From Sporosarcina psychrophila (GTDB lineage Bacteria; Bacillota; Bacilli; Bacillales_A; Planococcaceae), in NCBI RefSeq assembly GCF_001590685.1, contig NZ_CP014616.1:2665001-2729000 (forward strand): a stretch of DNA of 64,000 nt, written 5' to 3'. Both the position numbers and the translations under genes were made by a program. Positions 43,188 through 50,664 of the stretch are shown here, in pieces (position 1 is the first letter of the stretch; every line of letters begins with the position of its first letter). The notes beneath the pieces were generated by a model. That model was not told the origin of the DNA. It ran no database searches and saw only the letters and a list, made by a program, of their open reading frames with translations.

Positions 43188-43961
43188 TTGATGATTCAGG
43201 ATTTAAAGTCGTTATATGACCAATGGAATAACAAAAAATTAATCCTCGAAGACTTTAGTGATTTTATCGAAATCACTACGCCTTTCGTCGATATGCATCA
43301 CGATTATATACAGCTATTTTTCACTGACCAAAAAAATGGGACTTTCATGATTTCAGATGATGGGCACATTGTAAATGAACTCGAAATGCTTGGCGTTAAC
43401 ATCAATAATGCTAAAAAGAGAAAAGAGTTTTTTAATACTACTCTTAAAATTTTCGGAGTTACATTTAACAATAAAACAAATGAACTTTGTGTTTCCTTTG
43501 ATTCATTAGATGACTATCCAAAAAAACAAAACAACTTACTTCAATGTATTCTTAGAGTTTCTGACATGTTGCTAACAGCAAGAAATACAGTGGCCAGTAT
43601 CTTCACGGAGGAAGTTGCTACATTTTTTGAAGATAATAACGTATTCTACACCCCTGACCCAGGATTTATCGGCAGATCTGGAAATCAGCAAAATTTTGAT
43701 TTTGCTCTGCCACGCACAAAGAAGAAGAACGAAAAGTTAATTAGGGCAATAAATTCACCATCGGCTGATAATTATACTCCCCCATTATTCTCATTCATTG
43801 ACATTAGGGAAGCTAGACCCGATTCGGATTTTTTCGTATTAGCGAATGATGGTAATATCCCTATAGCCGATAAATTTCTAAGTTCTTTAAAAAATTATGA
43901 TGTTGAAGTTTTAGCTTGGTCTAAACGTTTTGATTGGGTAGACAAACTCAGAGTCATCTGA
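43188..43961 (+). CDS. DUF1828/DUF1829 protein, second gene of a two-gene cargo unit
   Basis: 257 residues. N-terminal DUF1828 ('ITTPFVDMHHDYIQLFFTDQ', 'MISDDGHIVNELEMLG') and C-terminal DUF1829 ('FTEEVATFFEDNNVFYTPDP' then 'SGNQQNFDFALP'). AAAGGAGG ribosome site. Located next to the integrase, a usual place for defence and toxin-antitoxin cargo. No established function. Confidence 0.75.
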   Translation: MMIQDLKSLYDQWNNKKLILEDFSDFIEITTPFVDMHHDYIQLFFTDQKNGTFMISDDGHIVNELEMLGVNINNAKKRKEFFNTTLKIFGVTFNNKTNELCVSFDSLDDYPKKQNNLLQCILRVSDMLLTARNTVASIFTEEVATFFEDNNVFYTPDPGFIGRSGNQQNFDFALPRTKKKNEKLIRAINSPSADNYTPPLFSFIDIREARPDSDFFVLANDGNIPIADKFLSSLKNYDVEVLAWSKRFDWVDKLRVI

Positions 43962-43990
43962 ACCGAATAGTTAACTACTCCTTTCAGACT

Positions 43991-44015
43991 AGCCCTTTCA
44001 GTGGGGCTTTTCTTT
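43991..44015 (+). terminator. Terminator after the cargo block
   Basis: AGCCC-TTTCAGTG-GGGCT followed by TTTCTTTT, 30 nt after the DUF1829 stop, ending the rightward lysogeny operon. Confidence 0.75.
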
Positions 44016-44099
44016 TAACCACAAAACCAAACATACATTCTGGAAGGAATCATTTGCATACACACTCGGAAGACTACAATCTATCTATTGAGAGGGGAA

Positions 44100-45262
44100 A
44101 TGAATATGTATTGTCGAACATTGAAAAATAGTAAGTGGTCATGTACTACAGATGCTACGCCGGACCCTCTAACAGGACAACGCCGGCAAATAACACGTCG
44201 TGGAGATACAAAAAAGGAAGCCGTACGCAGGACGCAACTTGCGGCTGACGAATTATCGAAAGAGCGCCAAACGACGAAAAGAGTCGTCCAGGAAGTCTAT
44301 GACGAGTGGCTGAATGTCTATTAAGAAACTGTTAAAGCATCGTCGGTGAAAACTAGAGTGGTAGCGATGAAACCATTTATCGACAAGCACGGGAAGCACT
44401 TCATCGGAAAACTGCAAATCAACGATATTCAAGCTTTTTTGACAGAAAGACGTGATACAGGAATATCAAAACATCACATCGCAGGAACTCGTACCGCTTT
44501 AAATTTGATGTTTGATTTTGCGAAAAGAAATGACTACATCGAGAAAAACATCGTCAAGGATACCGTCACGCCAAAAGCCACTAAAGAGTCGCAAAGCTTT
44601 TCGAAATCTAAAAAGAAGTATTTGGAGAAAGAAGAAATTCAAGAATTTCTGAAAGGCGTGAAATCATCCGGACGAAGAAACGCCTATTCAATCGCCCTCA
44701 CAATGCTTTCTACGGGCTTACGCATCGGCGAGGTGTTAGAGCACTCACTTGGGGAGACATCGACTTAAAAAAGCAGGTGCTGAAGGTCGACAAGACGTTG
44801 TTTGAGAAAGATGCTGATGAAGGTGGTTTTGAATTTACTCCGCCGAAAACAGAAGACTCGGATAGAGTTGTTTCTTTTAACGATGACCTGGCCGTAACGC
44901 TAAAGAAAATGAAGGCGCAATACAATAAAGAGAAATTAATCGGGATAAGAGACGTTAAATCACAATGGTGTGACTTAGTCTTTACAGGAATACGCACTCA
45001 ACCCGTTCGTGCTTCCACGATTGGAGCTGTGTTTAATAAGAATTACAAAGCCTATGACGTTAAAGATGCTCGTGGCACTCATATTTTGAGACACACTCAC
45101 ATCACGATGTTAGTTGAGGCTGAAGTTGATTTACCTGTAATTATGGAGAGAGTTGGCCACTCCGACATAAACATCACGTTAGAAATTTACGCGCACGTGA
45201 CTAAGAAGATGCTGAAAAAAAGTGATGATAAAATTAATGAGTATTTCCGCCAATTTATCTAA
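44100..45262 (+). pseudogene. int: Tyrosine-type phage integrase, broken by a stop and a frameshift
   Basis: Start at ATG 44100 (AGAGGGG upstream). The Arm-type N-terminus reads to 'DEWLNVY', then TAA at 44322-44324; the frame goes on 'ETVKASSVKTRVVAMKPFID' through the core-binding domain. Near 44740 a base is lost: '...GLRIGEVL' continues as 'ALTWGDIDLKK' only in another frame. The catalytic part then reads 'HILRHTHITML', 'GHSDI' and 'IYAHV', so the Arg, His-x-x-Arg, His and Tyr residues are all still encoded. Full length would be ~385 residues. Confidence 0.88.
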
Positions 45263-45281
45263 AGCGAAAATAAATGTGGTT

Positions 45282-45419
45282 TTAATGTGATTTTTCGTTT
45301 AGTGCAACCGCCTTTGAATGCTGGAAAACACTGCGGTTGTACCCTTTCAGCTTTAATATGTTTGGAATGATCATCATTTCAATTAGCGTGAACGCTTTTT
45401 CATTATGAATAAATTTCAT
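45282..45419 (-). pseudogene. comGC: comGC 5' end truncated by the prophage
   Basis: A GAGGGGGAG site and ATG 14 nt after comGB open a frame reading 'MKFIHNEKAFTLIEMMI', the class III prepilin signal of ComGC (cleavage before FTLIE). After codon 17 it leaves the pilin pattern and ends at a TAA in phage DNA (45 residues in all). The hydrophobic pilin helix and the rest of ComGC must lie beyond the left end of the prophage, outside this window. Confidence 0.85.
45355..45372. other. Predicted prophage-chromosome junction (att site)
   Basis: The ComGC reading departs from the family pattern around 45365-45371 (minus-strand ATGATGATC then ATTCC). The attachment core should be here or within a few bases. 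The exact core cannot be set without the other end of the prophage. Confidence 0.55.
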
Positions 45420-45432
45420 CTAATTCTCCCCC

Positions 45433-46488
45433 TCATAATTTATCCATCATTCCGTAAACCGGTAAAAGTAAAGCGAGATATGCTGCCAAAATACAGATTG
45501 CAATGATACTAAATAAAACTGGCTGAAGTAGCGCCAATGCCTTCGCTAGCTTCTCATCAATCGCTTCACTTAGATGTTCGCTGTAAATCTGAAGTTCTTT
45601 CGGTAGATAACCGCTGTCTTCACCATGCTTGGCGAATGCAGCCAGTTGGTCCATCAATCCTTCTGTCCTACTTATCGCGGTGTGGAGTGAATCTCCAAAA
45701 ACTACCTGCTCTTTGACATTTTTCGTAATTTCACTTAACACTAGATCCAAATTTTGAGCAATTAATACATCCAAAGCATTTTGCAAGGATAGGCCCGACT
45801 GAAGCAATCCCCCAATTTCACTAGAAAAGTCGCGAGTCTTTACTATCGAAAAGAATGTACTAGCGACAGGGATGGACATTAATACGCGAATTTTTGTTGC
45901 AGGCGCAAACTTTTTGTAGATAATGGTGCATAATACCGTTAGTAATGCAGAGACTAACACCATACTTATGATGAAATCGGGGATTCTCGTCACAAGCGAG
46001 GGTAATGACGAAACAAATCCATCCCCTTGACCTTTTCTAGATATCGCTAACGCTTCCATGTTAGGTAAAAAGTACCTTCGGAAGGCCATAAGCAATGCGG
46101 CAATCAGAATAAAAAGAACCACAGGATAAATAAGTAGATTTTTTAACTTCTTCCTTTTTTCTTCTGCTTTTCTCATACGAACAGCCATGCCCCTCAAAGC
46201 CTGCGCGACTCGCCCGTCCACTTCAGCAATCGCGATAGGAAGAAGCGTTCCGGATGAGAACCCAAAACTAGCAAGGATATGAGTGACACCGAACCCTTCC
46301 TTAAAATCTTTATTCATTGCTTCCAGCACAGGATTATAATCTTTCAAATGATGTGGTACTAACAAAGTAACTGCATCATGAAATGTGTATCCCTCAGTTA
46401 ATAACACAGAAAGTCTTTCTAGAAATACCGGTCGATTTTGGAATTTTTCTTTTTTGTGAAATAACAATCGTTTTTTTGATTTATCCAT
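45433..46488 (-). CDS. comGB: Competence pseudopilus inner-membrane protein ComGB
   Basis: 351 residues of the type II secretion F family: two repeated cytosolic domains ('VFLERLSVLLTEGYTFHDAV', 'DFSSEIGGLLQSGLSLQNAL') and TM helices near residues ~110, ~165 and ~335. It anchors assembly of the transformation pilus. Start at ATG 46488, overlapping comGA by 8 nt; upstream in-frame codons lie inside comGA. Confidence 0.92.
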   Translation of the reverse strand: MDKSKKRLLFHKKEKFQNRPVFLERLSVLLTEGYTFHDAVTLLVPHHLKDYNPVLEAMNKDFKEGFGVTHILASFGFSSGTLLPIAIAEVDGRVAQALRGMAVRMRKAEEKRKKLKNLLIYPVVLFILIAALLMAFRRYFLPNMEALAISRKGQGDGFVSSLPSLVTRIPDFIISMVLVSALLTVLCTIIYKKFAPATKIRVLMSIPVASTFFSIVKTRDFSSEIGGLLQSGLSLQNALDVLIAQNLDLVLSEITKNVKEQVVFGDSLHTAISRTEGLMDQLAAFAKHGEDSGYLPKELQIYSEHLSEAIDEKLAKALALLQPVLFSIIAICILAAYLALLLPVYGMMDKL

Positions 46489-47488
46489 CTTGCACCACAC
46501 TTGGCCTGTTATATTTCTGAAAAAGCGACTCCACTTTATGTTCCTCAGGAACAATTACTCTTTCACCTTTCATGATGGTGTCCGTCATTCGATTAAGCGT
46601 GTCTCCTTGAATAATTTCAAATACCGCTCCCCTTTTTCCGGAAGCACTGCGAATGAGACGCTGCGCTGAAATACAGACAATGGTTTGTCTTAATTCTTCG
46701 GCAGAAATACCAAAATCCATCATCCTATAAAAACAGCCTGCTGGATCTTTAGAGTGCACGGATGTCAGTACTAAATGTCCAGTCAAGGCGGCTTGAATTG
46801 CAATTTTTGCCGTTTCACTATCACGTATTTCTCCAATCATGATGACATCCGGTGAATGACGTAATATCGCCTTTAGACCTGCCGAGTACGTCATACCGGA
46901 CCGTTCGTTTACTTGAATTTGAAGCAGATGTGAATGATTATTTTCAACAGGATCTTCCAATGTGATTACATGCCGTTCTAGATGATTGACGCAATGAGCT
47001 GTTAAAGAGTATATAGTGGTCGTTTTTCCACATCCTGTCGGACCGGTCAGTATAATTAGCCCTTGCGGCTCTGATACAGCCTGGCGTAATTTATCGGCCC
47101 ACTCTTTTTCAATGCATAATTCATCGATTGAAACGATTTGGTCATGCCTTTGCAATCTTATAACAACACTTTCTTTCATTTGAATCGAAGGGATTGTTGA
47201 AACTCGGAAAGAATAATTCTCACCTCGTATCTGTTTATGAAAAGAACCACTTTGGGGTTTACGCTTATCGCTAATGTCGAGTGAGGATAGGAATTTGTAA
47301 AATGAAATCATGCGGCCCGCCAACTGTGGGGGAAGAATACCGGACCGGTTCAGCCTTGAATCTTTTTTGAATGAAACATCATATCCTTCTTTCATAGGAA
47401 CAAGGTGAATGTCAGTCGCTTCGTACTTAATCGCTTTCTCTAATAGTCGAAAACTTTTCTGTTCTACGACGTTATCATTCTTAATCAT
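46481..47488 (-). CDS. comGA: Competence pilus assembly ATPase ComGA
   Basis: 335 residues. Walker A GPTGCGKT at 149-156, Asp box 'HVITLEDPVE', and Walker B region 'PDVIMIGEIRD', then the His-box 'GHLVLTSVHSKDP'. Start at ATG 47488 with GAGGGGTG upstream. First gene of the comG operon, which is broken two genes later by the prophage. Confidence 0.94.
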   Translation of the reverse strand: MIKNDNVVEQKSFRLLEKAIKYEATDIHLVPMKEGYDVSFKKDSRLNRSGILPPQLAGRMISFYKFLSSLDISDKRKPQSGSFHKQIRGENYSFRVSTIPSIQMKESVVIRLQRHDQIVSIDELCIEKEWADKLRQAVSEPQGLIILTGPTGCGKTTTIYSLTAHCVNHLERHVITLEDPVENNHSHLLQIQVNERSGMTYSAGLKAILRHSPDVIMIGEIRDSETAKIAIQAALTGHLVLTSVHSKDPAGCFYRMMDFGISAEELRQTIVCISAQRLIRSASGKRGAVFEIIQGDTLNRMTDTIMKGERVIVPEEHKVESLFQKYNRPSVVQDG

Positions 47489-47809
47489 TGAACACCCCTC
47501 TTTCTTTTGGGTTGAGTGAAGTTCAATCCAACCCAGTCGGATAAATCGCAATTCATCCTTGGGCACAGTATACGACTTACAAATACGTATTGGAATACTT
47601 TCCCTCAAAGTCGAATTGTGTATCCCCAGAAAGAGGTCGATACTTGAAATTCGCCCCACTTTTCGACAGCAAATATCATTTTTCGTGACAATCACCCTTA
47701 TACACGTGTTTGTCACAATGAAAGAACGATTGGAGTTTACATCTGCTGTCGTTATCCCTTATAATGAATGGGAGCTTATTGTAATGTTTTATTAAGGAGG
47801 GACGCACAC
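47489..47809. promoter_or_regulatory. Divergent intergenic region between comGA and yqgY
   Basis: No gene is evident in these 321 bases. On the + strand TTTACA (47736-47741) and TATAAT (47760-47765), 18 bp apart, should drive yqgY. The comGA promoter must also lie here. I looked for paired ComK AAAA-N5-TTTT boxes and saw only imperfect A/T runs around 47630-47690. Confidence 0.5.
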
Positions 47810-48052
47810 ATGGATAACATGTTCAAGTTGATGGGCTTCTGGACAGGCATATTCGCAGTTATGTTTTATATGGGAGACATGCTGCCAGCCGCACTTCTTT
47901 TTGTTGCGAACACTGGGTTCTTCCTGCTACTTGGATATTTGAACCTAACAGAGCGGATGTACATGTACTTATTTGGAGCATATCTGATGATATTTATGGT
48001 CGGATTCAGCTACTACACAACGTTTATACACGTACCAGGCGCTGGCCACTAA
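47810..48052 (+). CDS. yqgY: DUF2626 small membrane protein YqgY
   Basis: 80 residues with three to four hydrophobic segments ('FWTGIFAVMFYMGDML', 'LLFVANTGFFLLLGYL', 'YLFGAYLMIFMVGFSYY'). This is the DUF2626 protein found next to comGA in Bacillales. AAGGAGGG precedes the ATG. Function unknown. Confidence 0.8.
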   Translation: MDNMFKLMGFWTGIFAVMFYMGDMLPAALLFVANTGFFLLLGYLNLTERMYMYLFGAYLMIFMVGFSYYTTFIHVPGAGH

Positions 48053-48068
48053 AAGAAAAGTACATACA

Positions 48069-48101
48069 AAAAAACAGCCTTTTTTTATTGGCTGTTTTTT
48101 T
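48069..48101. terminator. Bidirectional terminator between yqgY and yqgX
   Basis: AACAGCC and GGCTGTT arms with A- and T-runs on both sides, between convergent genes. Confidence 0.85.
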
Positions 48102-48122
48102 GTTTTTCTATACTTATATTGG

Positions 48123-48761
48123 TCAAAATCCATTCAAAAAAGGATTCGAATCTTTTTCCTCTTCTGGAGTTGTAGACGGTCCATGACCTGGATAGATGAT
48201 AAAATCATCATCTAGGGAAAGCAACTTATCATGGATAGATGTCAGCAAAACCCCTGTATTCCCCCCCGGTAGATCTGTCCTTCCGACTCCCTGCTGGAAA
48301 AGTGTATCGCCAACAACGGCAAAACGAGATGGTCCGAAGATATACGAAACACTCCCCGGAGAATGACCGGGCGTATGCCTCACTTCAAACTCGAACGGGC
48401 CCACAGTCATCATTCCCTCATCGCTGATAAGCTTATCGGCTTTTCTAATGCGGACGTCAGGTAATCCTTGATACTTGGCAGAACCGTTTAATCTCGGATC
48501 AGACAGCCAGTCTTGCTCCTCTTCATGGATATAGACCGGAATAGTATAACGGTCCCTTATGCTGTCAACCGCCCCAATATGATCAAAATGCGCATGTGTT
48601 AATAAAATCGCGACAGGAGTCAACTCTTTACTTTTCACTTTATTAATAATACGTCCACTTTCTTCACCTGGATCCATGATTAGACAATTCCCTGATTCGT
48701 CACTGATGATGTAACAGTTTGTCTGGATTGGTCCGAGCGGATATGTATTAACTTTCAACAT
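48123..48761 (-). CDS. yqgX: MBL-fold hydrolase YqgX
   Basis: 212 residues of the glyoxalase II-like MBL family: HAHFDH at 56-61, 'RHTPGHSPGSVSYIF', 'VVGDTLFQQGVGRTDLPGG' and 'YPGHGPSTT'. Start at ATG 48761 (AGGAGGTGCC upstream). Position matches B. subtilis yqgX. Confidence 0.88.
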   Translation of the reverse strand: MLKVNTYPLGPIQTNCYIISDESGNCLIMDPGEESGRIINKVKSKELTPVAILLTHAHFDHIGAVDSIRDRYTIPVYIHEEEQDWLSDPRLNGSAKYQGLPDVRIRKADKLISDEGMMTVGPFEFEVRHTPGHSPGSVSYIFGPSRFAVVGDTLFQQGVGRTDLPGGNTGVLLTSIHDKLLSLDDDFIIYPGHGPSTTPEEEKDSNPFLNGF

Positions 48762-48830
48762 GGTCGGCACCTCCTGCAACTTATATTACGCAATGTGAAA
48801 TACGATTTCAAACAATCGTCACTAATATCC

Positions 48831-48960
48831 CTCGACAAATTTGATTGCAAACAGTACAATAGAAGAGGAATAGCGCTAAACCGGACTTGCACAGTATGTG
48901 CTGACTTCTGTATTGCTCACAACAGATCGTGAGCGGTTTTAGCAGAAGTTCCTATTGAAA
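48831..48960 (+). promoter_or_regulatory. Promoter and structured leader upstream of yqgW
   Basis: TCGACA-N17-TACAAT (48833 to about 48860) fits a vegetative promoter. The next ~90 nt fold into nested stems: CACA/TGTG, then ACTTCTG paired with CAGAAGT enclosing GCTCAC/GTGAGC. It has no reading frame. It may be a regulatory leader. Confidence 0.45.
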
Positions 48961-48974
48961 GGAGTGTCTTCCCT

Positions 48975-49151
48975 ATGAACTTATTGATGATTATTTTTGG
49001 ACTCATCGCAATTTTAGCGGTGGTCGGTACGGTCCAAGCATTCAAAGAACGTAACGTTTTAAGTATTCTGTTCAATCTTGGAGCTGCAGTCGTTTTTGGA
49101 GGCTTCACAATTGCTACACTTGTTTTCCAAGGATTCCCACCAACTCTATAA
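48975..49151 (+). CDS. yqgW: DUF2759 small membrane protein YqgW
   Basis: 58 residues, two hydrophobic segments ('LLMIIFGLIAILAVVGTVQ' and 'LGAAVVFGGFTIATLVF'). This DUF2759 protein is conserved next to yqgX in Bacillales. AAAGGAGTG precedes the ATG. Confidence 0.78.
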   Translation: MNLLMIIFGLIAILAVVGTVQAFKERNVLSILFNLGAAVVFGGFTIATLVFQGFPPTL

Positions 49152-49185
49152 TCGAGAAAGTGTAAGTCTAAATTTGGACAACCAA

Positions 49186-49227
49186 AAACACCCTTTGTGT
49201 ATTTATACACAAAGGGTGTTTTTTTGT
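49186..49227. terminator. Strong bidirectional terminator after yqgW
   Basis: AACACCCTTTGTGTA and TACACAAAGGGTGTT form a 15-bp stem with a short loop and flanking A/T runs. Confidence 0.9.
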
Positions 49228-49332
49228 TTCCTTAAAGTTAATAAAGTCTTGAGCTGTGAGTAACAATTAGCAGATGATTTCACAGCTAGATCCAGCAGCT
49301 TGCTACTTGCCTCATCTAAGCTTGTTTTATTT

Positions 49333-50430
49333 TTACTCAGGAAACGTTAACCACGTCGTCTGCGTTTTCTTTTTTATATCAATCAATTTTTCCGCGGAGT
49401 AACCAGTTAAACACTTTTGCCCCGACGGTGAACATCGAAGAACACCCGACGTGATATCATCGGCTACAACGTCTTGACGTCCTTCTATAACGCGAATAAG
49501 TCGATATGGTGATAGGAGTTCATCGAGTTGCCCCCCCTCGTCAGGAGCGGGTATGAACACGGTTTCACTTGAACCCCATTCAACATCAGGTATTACCCAC
49601 TCTGAATAATTACTAATGACGGGCATTGTCCATTCCGAGCTAATCATCCCATCCTGTCCCATGATGGTGTAGTGCGCATCCTTGTCTCCATTTATTCGCA
49701 CAACGAGTAGCGTATCTTCATATGTATCAAAGTAAACAACACCGCTAATATCTAGCTGCCCCCACTTTTTAGTAAGTGGTTCATATGTATGTATCTCTCC
49801 ACCATCAAGTACGTGGCCTTCGACATATCCTACAGCAATTTTATCCTCACCTAGCCATTTCGGGAATGGATCTTCAATCGCAAGCAGGTCCAAACTCTCT
49901 ACTTTTCCGTTATAAATAAATAAATCAAAAGTCCAATCTTGATGAAAAGCCGTGAGAAGAATAAGTGAGGGGTCAGTATCGTTCCATTCAATCGCCAACT
50001 CTGTTGAAGCAACTATAACTTCATCTTGTACCGCACCATCCATAGTCACGATTTTAATTGTTGCAGATGCAGCATTATCACTAGTATGTAATAATAGATA
50101 TTTTTTTGAAGGATGAATGAGGAGGTCGATGATTATAGATTCATCCTCATATAACGTGTCTGTCTGACCTGATTCAAAATCAAAACTATTCACTTGATAA
50201 TGCCCATTTACCTTTTCGACGTAGATAACTTTTGACTCGGTTAACCAGTCTGCAACGAAATGGAACTTCGAAGGATCAGCAACTAACGTTTTAGTTACTT
50301 CCTCTTTAATCAGTTCGTTATTCCCTGGTTGTTCAACGGCAGTTGGTCCATCGATAATTTCATTCGTCTTCTTTGAACAGCCCGTTAGTAACATGACTGT
50401 TACACAAAAGATGAATATTCTTTTTCTCAC
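49333..50430 (-). CDS. yqgU: YqgU-like lipoprotein
   Basis: 365 residues. Signal with lipobox LLTGC (C18), followed by a beta-propeller-like sequence of repeated short strands. Matches YqgU by position (between yqgW and yqgS). Anchored outside the membrane; role unknown. Confidence 0.72.
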   Translation of the reverse strand: MRKRIFIFCVTVMLLTGCSKKTNEIIDGPTAVEQPGNNELIKEEVTKTLVADPSKFHFVADWLTESKVIYVEKVNGHYQVNSFDFESGQTDTLYEDESIIIDLLIHPSKKYLLLHTSDNAASATIKIVTMDGAVQDEVIVASTELAIEWNDTDPSLILLTAFHQDWTFDLFIYNGKVESLDLLAIEDPFPKWLGEDKIAVGYVEGHVLDGGEIHTYEPLTKKWGQLDISGVVYFDTYEDTLLVVRINGDKDAHYTIMGQDGMISSEWTMPVISNYSEWVIPDVEWGSSETVFIPAPDEGGQLDELLSPYRLIRVIEGRQDVVADDITSGVLRCSPSGQKCLTGYSAEKLIDIKKKTQTTWLTFPE

Positions 50431-50458
50431 CGCGCCTCCCCCTTTCTGTATTTAAACT

Positions 50459-50596
50459 GAGTAAAGCGCAAGGTCCCGTTCCAGATACGACAGGCATAAG
50501 ACGGACCGGCGTTCTTTTGCCTAGGAAGGATGCACAGTTCAATCCTTCTTCCTAGCTGGCTTGACTTATAGCCAGAGCGCCTGGAGCTTGACATTG
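50459..50596 (-). repeat. Dispersed hairpin repeat, copy C
   Basis: Read on the minus strand it begins TGTCAAGCTCCAGGCGCTCT and ends with CTTATGCCTGTCGTATCTGGAA and a GCGCTTTAC tail, the same ends as the copy at 62946-63068. The middle differs and holds its own CTAGGAAGGAT/ATCCTTCTTCCTAG hairpin. Confidence 0.6.
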
Positions 50597-50624
50597 TCCC
50601 TGTTAAAAAACTTATACTTTATCT

Positions 50625-50660
50625 TAAAAAAAAGGCTGCACGGAAAGTTCCGTGCAGAAC
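50625..50660 (-). terminator. Terminator of the yqgS gene
   Basis: CTGCACGGAA/TTCCGTGCAG stem followed on the minus strand by CCTTTTTTTT. Confidence 0.88.
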
Positions 50661-50664
50661 CTTA

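Noticed and set aside
14123..44324. TAA read as a sense codon in the prophage
   Set aside because: Many confident prophage genes end in TAA (for example the Tad2-like gene and recT), so general recoding is unlikely.
47600..47720. ComK box upstream of comGA
   Set aside because: Only imperfect A/T runs are visible; no pair of AAAA-N5-TTTT sites with proper spacing.
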